The position numbers were made by a program, and so were the translations under genes. Positions 1 through 8,000 of a stretch of 9,241 nt of DNA are shown in pieces. The stretch lies in the NCBI GenBank assembly GCA_963601185.1, contig CAVCEE010000038.1:1-9241 (forward strand). The letters run 5' to 3'. The stretch comes from Limisoma sp963601185. Its GTDB lineage: Bacteria > Bacteroidota > Bacteroidia > Bacteroidales > Muribaculaceae. How positions within the stretch are numbered: the stretch's first letter is position 1; the number at the start of each line of letters is the position of its first letter. Under the pieces are notes generated by a model that saw only the letters and a program-made list of their open reading frames with translations, did no database searches and was not told the origin of the DNA.

Positions 1-55
<55 letters not shown>

Positions 56-83
56 GTTGCTTGTTGTTTCGCTTTTGCGAGTG

Positions 84-115
84 CAAAGATATGGCAGATA
101 TTTTATTCTCGCAAA
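84..115 (-). promoter_or_regulatory. Bacteroidetes-type promoter of tRNA-Gly
   Basis: On the minus strand TTTG (115-112) is followed after exactly 20 nt by TATCTTTG (91-84), matching the known Bacteroidetes consensus TTTG/N19-21/TAnnTTTG. The -7 box ends 28 nt before the tRNA 5' end, which leaves room for a short leader removed by RNase P. Just upstream lies a symmetrical A8-TCAAAC-T8 tract (125-146) that could act as an UP-like A/T element; that role is inference. Confidence 0.75.
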
Positions 116-182
116 TTTTTCAGCAAAAAAAATCAAACTTTTTTTTCACGACTTCCGCCTATTGATGCGGTTTTCACGACAT

Positions 183-223
183 AAAAAGCGGAGGAACAAA
201 CGATTAAGCATTCATTCCTCCGC
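183..223 (-). terminator. Rho-independent terminator of proS
   Basis: A perfect 9-bp inverted repeat (GCGGAGGAA at 188-196, TTCCTCCGC at 215-223) encloses an 18-nt loop. On the minus strand the stem is followed by five Ts (complement of 183-187). It starts 20 nt after the proS stop codon. The long loop makes it less ideal than the purL terminator. The arm at 215-223 can also pair with a second downstream segment at 161-170 (see findings). Confidence 0.65.
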
Positions 224-242
224 ATCAATTTTTTTCAGTCAA

Positions 243-1724
243 TTAGTAGTTTCTTGCAAAAACCACACGGCGTGCCGACGGTTTGCCGGTGAAGATACAA
301 GTGCCCGGAGTCGGGTCGCCATCCAAAGGAATGCAGCGGATGGTTGCTTTTGTCTCCTCCTTCACGCGTTCTTCGGTCTCTGTAGTGCCGTCCCAGTGTG
401 CCATCACGAAGCCACCTTTCTCGATGAGTTCTTTAAACTCTTCATAGGAATTTGCCTCATAGATGTGGGAATCGCGGAAATTGCGAGCCTTGGTGTAGAT
501 ATTGTTCTGGATGTCGTCGAGAAGACCTGCCACATAGTCCACGATGCCTTCCATCGGCACTGTCGACTTTTCGAGCGTGTCACGGCGCATAACCTCAACT
601 GTGCCCTCTTCCATATCCTTCGGACCTACAACCAAGCGGACAGGCACGCCCTTGAGTTCGTAGTCGGAGAATTTGAAGCCCGGACGTTTGTTGTCGGCAT
701 CGTCATACTTGACACTGATGCCTTTTGCCTTCAAGCCGTCAACGATGCCAGCAACCTTTTCCGACACGGCTGCGAGTTGGTCAGCCTTGCGGTAGATAGG
801 AATAATCACAACTTGGATAGGAGCCAAGCGCGGTGGCAGCACAAGACCGTTGTCGTCGGAGTGGGTCATAATCAGCGCACCCATCAAGCGAGTGGAAACG
901 CCCCACGACGTAGCCCATACGTATTCGAGTTTGTTTTCCTTGTTGATAAACTTCACGTCGAATGCCTTTGCGAAGTTCTGTCCGAGGAAGTGGGATGTGC
1001 CCGATTGCAGAGCCTTGCCGTCCTGCATCATCGCCTCGATAGTGAATGTGTCCAATGCACCGGCAAAACGCTCGTTTGCCGATTTCACGCCCTTAATTAC
1101 CGGCACAGCCATATACTGCTCTGCGAAGTCGGCATAGACGTTGAGCATCTTCTTAGCCTCTTCCAGTGCCTCTTCCTTGGTTGCGTGGGCTGTGTGACCC
1201 TCCTGCCAAAGGAACTCTGCTGTGCGGAGGAACATGCGCGTGCGCATCTCCCAGCGGAACACGTTCGCCCATTGGTTACAAAGGATTGGGAGGTCACGGT
1301 AAGAGTGAATCCAGTTTTTGTATGTATTCCAGATGATTGTTTCCGACGTAGGACGAATAATCAGTTCTTCCTCAAGTTTCGCTGCCGGATCGACAACCAC
1401 ACCGCTGCCGTCCTCGGCGTTTTTCAGACGGTAGTGGGTCACCACTGCGCATTCCTTAGCAAAGCCTTCCACGTGCTCTGCTTCGCGGCTTAGGAATGAT
1501 TTTGGGATAAGAAGGGGGAAATAGGCATTGACGTGACCTGTCTGCTTAAACATGTCGTCCAATTGTCTCTGCATCTTTTCCCATATAGCGTAACCATAAG
1601 GTTTGATGACCATACATCCTCTCACTGCAGACTGCTCTGCGAGGTCTGCCTTTACGACCAAGTCGTTATACCACTGAGAATAGTTCTCACTGCGTTTAGT
1701 CAGTTCTTTTAGCTCTATTGCCAT
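243..1724 (-). CDS. proS: Prolyl-tRNA synthetase, archaeal/eukaryote-like short type
   Basis: Cytoplasmic class II aminoacyl-tRNA synthetase that charges tRNA-Pro with proline using ATP. The 493 residues fit the short ProRS type that lacks the bacterial editing insert. Visible landmarks are the motif 1 region (GCMVIKPYGYAIWEKM, 36-51), RPTSET (124-129), motif 2 (FRWEMRTRMFLRTAEFLWQE, 156-175), GTSHFLGQNFAKAF (242-255) for proline and tRNA recognition, and the motif 3 region (SDDNGLVLPPRLAP, 289-302), followed by the anticodon-binding domain (about 303-410) and a C-terminal domain ending in Tyr493. The C-terminal zinc site of this type appears degraded: the first Cys pair is replaced (HWDGTTETE, 443-451) and the second reads TCIFTG (475-480). 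The start is supported by an A-rich leader without Shine-Dalgarno and a -7 box 19 nt upstream. It is followed by a terminator hairpin and is probably monocistronic. Confidence 0.98.
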   Translation of the reverse strand: MAIELKELTKRSENYSQWYNDLVVKADLAEQSAVRGCMVIKPYGYAIWEKMQRQLDDMFKQTGHVNAYFPLLIPKSFLSREAEHVEGFAKECAVVTHYRLKNAEDGSGVVVDPAAKLEEELIIRPTSETIIWNTYKNWIHSYRDLPILCNQWANVFRWEMRTRMFLRTAEFLWQEGHTAHATKEEALEEAKKMLNVYADFAEQYMAVPVIKGVKSANERFAGALDTFTIEAMMQDGKALQSGTSHFLGQNFAKAFDVKFINKENKLEYVWATSWGVSTRLMGALIMTHSDDNGLVLPPRLAPIQVVIIPIYRKADQLAAVSEKVAGIVDGLKAKGISVKYDDADNKRPGFKFSDYELKGVPVRLVVGPKDMEEGTVEVMRRDTLEKSTVPMEGIVDYVAGLLDDIQNNIYTKARNFRDSHIYEANSYEEFKELIEKGGFVMAHWDGTTETEERVKEETKATIRCIPLDGDPTPGTCIFTGKPSARRVVFARNY

Positions 1725-1743
1725 TTTTTCAAAAATTTTGTCG

Positions 1744-1751
1744 CAAAGTTA
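1744..1751 (-). promoter_or_regulatory. Candidate -7 box for proS
   Basis: The minus strand reads TAACTTTG, an exact match to TAnnTTTG, 19 nt before the proS start codon. That implies a very short leader of roughly a dozen nucleotides. No TTTG lies at the expected -33 distance, so support rests on the -7 element and its position. It sits in the 87-bp gap after the OmpA-type gene and suggests proS is transcribed separately. Confidence 0.5.
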
Positions 1752-1811
1752 CTTTATTTGCGTCAAAATAGCAATAGAGCGTAGCCTGATATTCGCTATC
1801 GCTACAGATAG

Positions 1812-2597
1812 TTACAATTCTCCGCGTGAGGCTTTTTTGATCATTGCCTTACCTGGGACAAGATAAATCTCCAGACGGCGGTTTTTCTCCCGATTTTCAA
1901 CGGAATTATTAGGGGTGTCGGGCAACGGGTCGGACGCGCCCATCGCATAAGGGATGATGTAGTCGTCGTTCTTCACTTTGCCTTTCATCCATTTCAGCAC
2001 GGCGAGCACACGCTGGCTGGTGAGGTTATCGGTGTACTGCTCTGAACCGGTGTTGTCGCTGTGCATCACGAGCAGCACGCGGTAGAAATCGAGTTCGTCA
2101 AGATAACCTACGAACGGTTGCAGATACTTCGCCGCAGTGGCTTTCAACTGCGTTTCGTTGGGCATAAAGAGGTCGTTGGCAGGAACGGTCACTATCACCA
2201 CCTCGCCGTTGCGTGTGGTTTCCACATTCTTGCCCGACGCTTTGAGTTGCTTGGCGATCTTCTGCTGATATTTTCGAACAGTTTCTTTCTGTCCGCCGAG
2301 TTTCGGGGTGCGGATATTGTCGTCCAGCGGACTGTCGTAGATTTCCTCCAGAGTCTTGGGATCGTCTTTCTTCTGCGATGTCTTTTCCTTTACTGGTTGT
2401 TCGGATGGAGTTTCTTCCGCTTTAGTCTCCGCTTCGGTTTCTTTCTCCTCGTCCGACTTCTTGTCGCCGTTGAAAAATTCCTTTATCGCATTGCCGCTCC
2501 GCTTGAATATGTTTTTCTTGGCGTTCACCGGCACAATCGCCATCGACACAGCCACGAGTCCCGCCAACAATATTATTTTAGTCTTGCCAAATTGCAT
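1812..2597 (-). CDS. OmpA-family peptidoglycan-binding protein, exported
   Basis: Probable envelope protein of 261 residues that links the outer part of the cell envelope to peptidoglycan. An N-terminal signal peptide has a basic start (K5, K7), a hydrophobic core (8-23) and a likely signal peptidase I site after VNA (24-26). No lipobox cysteine is present, so it is probably not a lipoprotein. A Lys/Glu-rich, low-complexity linker spans about 44-80. The C-terminal OmpA/MotB domain (about 130-248) carries HSDNTG (179-184, Asp181), the SQR motif (Arg196) and NREKNRRLEIYLVP (235-248); Asp181 and Arg196 correspond to the diaminopimelate-contacting pair known in the family. No beta-barrel region is visible. 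Its start is 3 nt past the stop of the small acidic gene, suggesting cotranscription and translational coupling. The exact partner or role is unknown. Confidence 0.88.
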   Translation of the reverse strand: MQFGKTKIILLAGLVAVSMAIVPVNAKKNIFKRSGNAIKEFFNGDKKSDEEKETEAETKAEETPSEQPVKEKTSQKKDDPKTLEEIYDSPLDDNIRTPKLGGQKETVRKYQQKIAKQLKASGKNVETTRNGEVVIVTVPANDLFMPNETQLKATAAKYLQPFVGYLDELDFYRVLLVMHSDNTGSEQYTDNLTSQRVLAVLKWMKGKVKNDDYIIPYAMGASDPLPDTPNNSVENREKNRRLEIYLVPGKAMIKKASRGEL

Positions 2598-2600
2598 AAA

Positions 2601-2906
2601 TCAAAAATCGTTTAGCGAATCTTCGTATTCGTCCTCTGCCTTCAGCACTTCAAGCACGTCGGCTTTGGCAATCCCGGCATCGGTGTTGGCCGCTACATAT
2701 TCCGCCAGTTCATCGGCATCAACCTCTGAATCGAAATCGGAAAAATCAAGAAATCCTTCCTTGTCGTAGAAGTCGTAGGAAGCATCGACGATATCGAGAA
2801 TATCGTCGTCGGTGAGCGCAGCAGACAAGGCCGAATTGATTTTCTGCCTTATGTATTTTACTGCGTCTTTTTCTGAAAATTCCCGAAAATTATTGTCGTC
2901 AGCCAT
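2601..2906 (-). CDS. Small, very acidic hypothetical protein (101 aa)
   Basis: I do not recognise this protein. From the ATG at 2906 it is 101 residues with 30 Asp/Glu against about 8 Lys/Arg, so it is strongly negatively charged. It has no signal peptide or membrane segment and looks mostly helical, with an Asp-rich middle (TDDDILDIVDASYDFYDKEG, 32-51) and an acidic tail. The open frame extends upstream to 3026, but the extra 40 residues are basic and aromatic, unlike the rest, and cross AT-rich inverted repeats. I therefore prefer MADDNNFREF as the start. It stops 3 nt before the OmpA-type gene and is probably cotranscribed with it. The Asp-rich segment resembles an EF-hand loop only loosely and fails the canonical spacing. 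A cytoplasmic regulatory or scaffolding role is possible but unsupported. Confidence 0.75.
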   Translation of the reverse strand: MADDNNFREFSEKDAVKYIRQKINSALSAALTDDDILDIVDASYDFYDKEGFLDFSDFDSEVDADELAEYVAANTDAGIAKADVLEVLKAEDEYEDSLNDF

Positions 2907-2909
2907 CGA

Positions 2910-2977
2910 AGATTCTTTAAATTGGGTAATAATTGATGCTAAATTAAAGAATCTCCGCCTTTTATCAAAGTGATAAA
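2910..2977. repeat. Two inverted repeats in the leader of the acidic-protein gene
   Basis: AGATTCTTTA (2910-2919) pairs perfectly with TAAAGAATCT (2945-2954) across 25 nt, and TTTATCA (2961-2967) pairs with TGATAAA (2971-2977) around AAG. Both lie in the 123-bp AT-rich gap between rimM and the acidic gene. Neither is followed by a convincing T-run on the minus strand, so an operator or leader structure is as likely as termination. No exact TAnnTTTG box is found here; the nearest is TAAATTTTG, one base too long. Confidence 0.45.
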
Positions 2978-3029
2978 ACAGTATATTGTAATTATTAGCA
3001 AAATTTAGGACGGTCTGCGGCAACAAAGT

Positions 3030-3539
3030 CTACAAGTCAAGCAAGCCTTCCGGCAGTTCCATCTCGATGGTCTTTCCCTCCTCGTCAATGTCAACAATAA
3101 AATCTTCCGAGATGGGCACATAGAGTGTTTTTTCCTGTGCCTCAACCACAAATAGAGCGTTCTCCGTTGAGTCGTCGACATCGGCGATGCGACCTATCTT
3201 CTTGCCGTCTGCCACAATCGTGAAGCCGATAAAATAGTCGCAGTACACCTCGTCCTGCTCCGGCATCTCCTCCGTGAGCGCATAGATTTTGGCGTTGACC
3301 AACTTCTTTGCCTGCTCTTCGCTCGAAATGCCGTCGATGGTGAGCAACAGGGTGTCGCCGCTCTTGGTGCGCAGGTTTTCCACGAAAAACGGCACGAAGA
3401 TGCCGTCCATCGGAGAAATCAGGGTGGACAGTTCGCCAACGAGCAGCGCATCGCAGTCAAACGTTGCCGAGATTTCGCCGTTCACGCCGTGCGTCTTGTT
3501 GTAGCGGCCTATTTCCGTGAGTTCCTCTGCCGTAATCAT
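3030..3539 (-). CDS. rimM: Ribosome maturation factor RimM
   Basis: Cytoplasmic assembly factor that binds ribosomal protein S19 in the 30S head domain and is needed for efficient 16S rRNA processing. The 169-residue length is normal. The N-terminal beta-barrel domain starts with GRYNKTHGVNGEI (11-23), the family's G-x-I/Y-x-K-x-HG-x-x-GE signature. The C-terminal PRC-barrel (about 97-169) includes DYFIGFTIVA (101-110), YVPISEDFIVDID (140-152) and the typical final ELPEGLLDL (161-169). It starts 9 nt after the DUF4290 stop, so it is probably in the same operon. In other Bacteroidales, as I recall, murA separates these two genes; it is absent here. Confidence 0.96.
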   Translation of the reverse strand: MITAEELTEIGRYNKTHGVNGEISATFDCDALLVGELSTLISPMDGIFVPFFVENLRTKSGDTLLLTIDGISSEEQAKKLVNAKIYALTEEMPEQDEVYCDYFIGFTIVADGKKIGRIADVDDSTENALFVVEAQEKTLYVPISEDFIVDIDEEGKTIEMELPEGLLDL

Positions 3540-3548
3540 CGCTGCAAC

Positions 3549-4151
3549 CTACTTGCGTTTTTTGGATTTTTTGCCTGTCTGGGCTGGCTTGTCGGCGATA
3601 ATGTCCTTGAAATCGCCCAATTTATATTCTTCTGCCGACAGCACGATTCTGCCGTGGGAATACATAGCCAAGTCCTTGAAAATCTTCTCATCATCAACGC
3701 CGTCGAGGTTCGACTGCAACATCAGTTTCTTCATCTGCTTGGCAATGAGCAGCGACAGTTGCAGGCGTTCGTCGCCTTCCGGCATACCGGCTGCAATCTC
3801 CACAAGGTTTTCAATCACCTTGCCGTAGTGGCGGAAACGGATGGGAGTGAGTTTGTAAGGCACTTTCTCAGGCTTTGAGTGGAGGTTTTCGGGCTTGATT
3901 ACCTCGCACGGATAGTCAATGTCCAACTTAAAGTCCGACATAATGGCCAACTGATTCCAAAGCATCTTGTTGAAATCATCGACATCGGCCTGACTGGAGA
4001 ACAAGTTACTCATTATGGAGACAATGGCTGTGGCACAGCGGTTGCGTTCCTCGCGGTCGGCAATCGTCATGCAGTAGTCTACCATCTGCTGCACATTGCG
4101 TCCATATTCAGGCAATACCAATTTTTCTTTTTTCGTATTATATTCCAACAT
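3549..4151 (-). CDS. DUF4290 family protein
   Basis: A 200-residue protein of unknown function, recognised as the DUF4290 family that is characteristic of Bacteroidota. The N-terminus (LEYNTKKEKLVLPEYGRNVQ, 2-21) and the middle segment (LTPIRFRHYGKVIENLVEIA, 101-120) are typical of the family. It is soluble with no signal peptide or membrane segment, largely helical by appearance, and ends in a basic tail (KKSKKRK, 194-200) that could contact RNA or another polyanion; that is inference. It lies between tsaB (23 nt upstream) and rimM (9 nt downstream), so cotranscription with translation-related genes is likely. No catalytic motif is visible. Confidence 0.85.
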   Translation of the reverse strand: MLEYNTKKEKLVLPEYGRNVQQMVDYCMTIADREERNRCATAIVSIMSNLFSSQADVDDFNKMLWNQLAIMSDFKLDIDYPCEVIKPENLHSKPEKVPYKLTPIRFRHYGKVIENLVEIAAGMPEGDERLQLSLLIAKQMKKLMLQSNLDGVDDEKIFKDLAMYSHGRIVLSAEEYKLGDFKDIIADKPAQTGKKSKKRK

Positions 4152-4174
4152 ATTGGTCTTTCTTATTGATGATT

Positions 4175-4870
4175 TCAGCCAAGAATGTTCTTCTTTGGCG
4201 TTGTTGTATGAAATTTCTTGATGTAGTTAGGCGTAGAATAAGCAAGGTCGAGGAAATCTTTCTCCCGGAAGGCTTTTTCCGACAAGGCTATCATGTCGGC
4301 CGCGTTGGGGCGCACGCCGAGCGCAAACTCAGCATTGTCGCTCTTTATCACCTCCGACGCCTTGTCTGCGCCGTTGCCCATAAAGTGCAGTTTGTGCGAC
4401 GCCAACTGCTCCTTGAATGAGTCTTCGTCGAGAATCATAGCCTGGTTTGGCAGCACCTCATTGAGGGCGAGGTCGTAGACGGCTGTAAACACTTCCATCC
4501 TTCGGGCATCAATCATCGGCACGAAATAGTCGTCCGGACCGATGTTTTTTGAGAACATCACTGATACGCTGAGCAGTTTCAGCGTGTTTACGCCAATCAA
4601 CGGCACATCAAGGCCGAAGCACAGCCCCTTTGCCTCCGAAAGTCCGATGCGAAGCCCCGTGTACGACCCTGGCCCGATGCTCACCGCCACGGCGTCAAGC
4701 GTCATTTCACACTGTGCTGCATAGTCGAGTGCGTTCTTGACAAATCCGCCAAGCACGGAGGCGTGGTTGCGACCTTTGTAGTCGGCGTCGTGAAACTTCA
4801 TCTCGCCGTCCTGGGAGAGGCACACCGAGCAAACATCGGTGGATGTTTCTATATTTAATATTGTAGCCAT
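4175..4870 (-). CDS. tsaB: tRNA t6A biosynthesis protein TsaB
   Basis: Non-catalytic ASKHA-fold partner of TsaD in the TsaBDE complex that installs N6-threonylcarbamoyladenosine at position 37 of ANN-decoding tRNAs. The 231 residues match the family. Landmarks are the first phosphate-type strand ILNIETSTDVCSVCL (4-18), GRNHASVL (33-40), the hallmark GPGSYTGLRIGL (66-77), and DARRMEVF (121-128). The C-terminal part (YSTPNYIKKF, 211-220) matches the usual ending. The metal-binding histidine pair of TsaD is absent, which separates it from TsaD. It is first in a minus-strand cluster with DUF4290 and rimM. A -7 box lies 28 nt upstream and the leader is A-rich. Confidence 0.96.
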   Translation of the reverse strand: MATILNIETSTDVCSVCLSQDGEMKFHDADYKGRNHASVLGGFVKNALDYAAQCEMTLDAVAVSIGPGSYTGLRIGLSEAKGLCFGLDVPLIGVNTLKLLSVSVMFSKNIGPDDYFVPMIDARRMEVFTAVYDLALNEVLPNQAMILDEDSFKEQLASHKLHFMGNGADKASEVIKSDNAEFALGVRPNAADMIALSEKAFREKDFLDLAYSTPNYIKKFHTTTPKKNILG

Positions 4871-4898
4871 TTGATTTCTTTTTCTGCTTTACGCTATG

Positions 4899-4906
4899 CA
4901 AAGTTA
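4899..4906 (-). promoter_or_regulatory. Candidate -7 box for the tsaB operon
   Basis: The minus strand reads TAACTTTG, an exact TAnnTTTG match ending 28 nt before the tsaB start. No clear TTTG occurs at -33. It shares the 152-bp divergent intergenic region with the purL promoter; the two boxes are 74 bp apart. Confidence 0.5.
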
Positions 4907-4980
4907 CGTCTTTTCACTGAAAATGAATAATTTTTCTCCACATTCCAGGAGTTTAGTTCCCATATGTTGTCTAATTTCAT

Positions 4981-4988
4981 TAATTTTG
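4981..4988 (+). promoter_or_regulatory. Candidate -7 box for purL
   Basis: TAATTTTG matches TAnnTTTG exactly and lies 34 nt upstream of the purL ATG, giving a leader of about 27 nt. No TTTG is found at -33. The leader ends in an A-rich stretch (CAAAAAAT) with no Shine-Dalgarno motif, as is usual in Bacteroidota. I see no obvious purine riboswitch structure in this short leader. Confidence 0.5.
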
Positions 4989-5022
4989 CACACGAATTAA
5001 ACCAATTCCCTATTCAAAAAAT

Positions 5023-8000
5023 ATGATTAGTTTCTTCAAAAATGTGTCGGGCTCGATAATCGCCGTCGAAACCGACCACAAGTTAGAAAACAGCGAGATT
5101 GAGAAATTCAGATGGCTATTCAACGACGCAGCATTGCTCGATGCCTCTACCGTTGAAGGCAAATTTGTGGGTCCTCGCCGGGAGATGATCACGCCTTGGA
5201 GCACCAATGCAGTGGAAATCACCCAAAATATGGGTCTGAAAGGCGTGGCTCGCATCGAAGAGTTTTTCCCTACCAAAGCAAAAAATCCGACATTCGACAA
5301 GATGCTCCAGCGCCTCTACACCAACCTCGGTGCTGACATTTTCGAAATCATAAAACAGCCAGACCCGATTGTCTACATTTCCGACATCGAGGCTTACAAC
5401 GAGCAGGAAGGTCTGGCGCTGAGCCCTGAAGAGGTCGACTATCTGAAGTCGCTCAGCACAAAACTCAACCGTCCGCTCACCGACAGCGAGGTATTCGGTT
5501 TCTCACAGGTCAATTCTGAACACTGCCGCCACAAAATCTTCAACGGTGTGTTTATCATCGATGGCCAAGAGAAACCGTCTTCTCTTTTTAAACTAATCAA
5601 AAAGACGTCGCAGGAAAACCCGAACAAACTGGTTTCGGCATACAAGGACAACGTTGCGTTTGTCGAAGGCCCTGTAATCCAGCAGTTCGCGCCGAAAAAT
5701 CCGCAAGGTCCTGACTTCTTCCAAATCAAGGACATCGAAACGGTGATTTCGCTCAAGGCGGAAACCCACAACTTCCCTACCACTGTCGAGCCGTTCAACG
5801 GCGCTGCGACAGGTACGGGCGGCGAAATCCGCGACCGTCTCGGCGGCGGCAAGGCAAGTTTGCCTATCGCTGGAACTGCTGTCTATATGACTTCCTACCC
5901 TCGCACGCAAGAGGGTCGCAAATGGGAAACTTCGGCTATGGCGCCGCGCAAATGGCTCTACCAGACTCCGGAGGAAATCCTCATCAAGGCTTCCAACGGT
6001 GCTTCCGATTTCGGCAATAAGTTCGGCCAGCCTCTTATCTGCGGTTCGGTACTCACTTTCGAGCACAATGAGAACGGTGAGGAGTTTGCCTACGACAAGG
6101 TGATTATGCTTGCCGGCGGCGTGGGATTTGCGGCAAAACGCGACGCCATCAAGGGTGAGCCTGAGCCTCACGAGAGTGTGGTGCTGATGGGCGGCGACAA
6201 CTACCGCATCGGTATGGGCGGCGGCGCTGTGTCGTCGGTCAACACTGGACAATACGACAATTCCATCGAACTCAACGCAGTGCAGCGTGCCAACCCGGAG
6301 ATGCAGAAGCGTGTTTCCAACGTGATCCGTGCTTTGGCGGAGGCTGACACCAACCCTATCATCTCTATCCACGACCATGGTGCAGGCGGTCACCTGAACG
6401 CTCTGTCGGAACTCGTGGAGGCTACTGGCGGACACATCGACATCGATGCTCTTCCTGTGGGCGACCCAACATTGTCGTCGAAGGAAATTATCGGCAACGA
6501 GTCGCAGGAGCGTATGGGTATGGTAGTGGAGAAGAAGGACATCGAATGGATTCGCACCATCGCTGAGCGCGAGCGTGCGCCGTTCTACGTTGTCGGCGAA
6601 ACCACCGGAGACCACCGCTTTGTGTTTGAGCAGAAGGACGGGGTCTGCCCTATCGACCTCGCTATGGACGATATGTTCGGCAGTTCTCCGAAGACATATA
6701 TGACCGACTCTACCGTTGAACGCAGCCTCAAGCCGGCAAGTTACAAGGCTGCCGACGTGGCTTCCTATGTGGAGACCGTGCTTCAACTCGAGGCTGTGGC
6801 TTGTAAGGACTGGCTCACCAACAAGGTTGACCGTTCGGTGACTGGTAAGGTTGCCCGTCAGCAATGCCAGGGCGAAGTGCAGTTGCCTTTGAGCGACTGC
6901 GGTGTCGTGGCTCTCGACTACACTGGTACAAAGGGTATCGCCACTTCTATCGGTCACGCGCCTCAAATCGCGCTTGCCGACTCTGCTCAGGGTTCGGTGG
7001 CTTCAATCGCCGAAGCCTTGACCAACATTGTGGGCGCGCCTTTGACAGATGGTCTGAAAGGGGTTTCGCTCAGTGCCAACTGGATGTGGCCTTGCCGCAA
7101 CGCCGGCGAGGATGCAGCCCTCTACAAGGCTGTTGAAGCCTGCAGCGACTTTGCCTGCAAACTCGGCATCAATATCCCAACCGGTAAGGACAGCCTTTCG
7201 ATGACCCAGAAATACGGCAAGAAAAAGGTTATGGCACCTGGCACAGTAATCATATCTGCTGCCGGCGAGGTTTCAGACGTGAAGAAGGTTGTTTCGCCTG
7301 TGGTGCAAAACAAGAAATCAACTCTCATCTATATCGATTTCAGCAACTCGCCTCTCGCTCTTGGCGGATCGGCTTTGGCTCAGAGTCTCAACCGCATTGG
7401 CGACGACGTGCCGCGCATTGCTTCGCCCGACTATTTCGCAAAGGCGTTCAATGCCGTGCAAAGCATTGTCAACTCAGGCAACGCCATCGCTATGCACGAC
7501 GTTTCTGCCGGCGGTCTGATCACGACCTTGCTTGAGATGACTTTCGCCAACACAAAGGGAGGCTTGAAAATCGACCTCGATGGTTTCAACGAGAAGGACA
7601 TTGTGAAGGTGCTCTTCGCTGAAAACAACGCAGTGGTAATCCAAGTGGAAAACCGCAAACTCAAGGCTGTGGAGGCTGCGCTTGAGGGCGTAAACCACAT
7701 CGCTCTCGGCAGCGTGTGCGACGAGCGTTTCGTCTACGTCAGCAACGACGGCAAGGACTATCTCTTTGCCATCGACTATCTCCGCGACCTCTGGTTCAAG
7801 TCGTCGTGGTTGCTCGACCAAAAGCAGAGCGGCAAGCCTTGCGCACTCAAACGATACAAGAACTACTCGAAGCAGCCTATCCGCTACAAGTTGCCTAAGG
7901 ACTTCAAGGGTACGCTCGAATCCTACGGACTTAGCGGTAACCGCCGCACTCCGTCGGGCATTAAGGCTGCCATCATCCGCGAGAAAGGCGTGAACGGCGA

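Noticed and set aside
57..1493. Long plus-strand open frame of 478 codons
   Set aside because: It lies antisense to almost all of proS and across the tRNA-Gly promoter; the product is Cys/His-rich with no recognisable domain. It is a by-product of proS codon use.
1781..1805. Possible terminator after the OmpA-type gene
   Set aside because: GTAGC/GCTAC is only a 5-bp stem with a 15-nt loop and lacks a good T-run on the minus strand; too weak to call.
2061..2615. Plus-strand frame of 184 codons rich in Phe/Leu, resembling a membrane protein
   Set aside because: It is the antisense of the Lys/Glu-rich OmpA-type gene; complementing Lys and Glu codons yields Phe and Leu codons.
2907..3026. Longer N-terminus (40 extra residues) for the acidic protein
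   Set aside because: The extension is basic and aromatic, unlike the acidic body, and crosses the AT-rich inverted repeats; MADDNNFREF is a more natural start.
5593..6966. Minus-strand open frame of 457 codons, and another at 7474-8331
   Set aside because: Both are antisense shadows inside purL, whose own frame is complete with all catalytic residues; products are His/Arg/Val-rich without domains.
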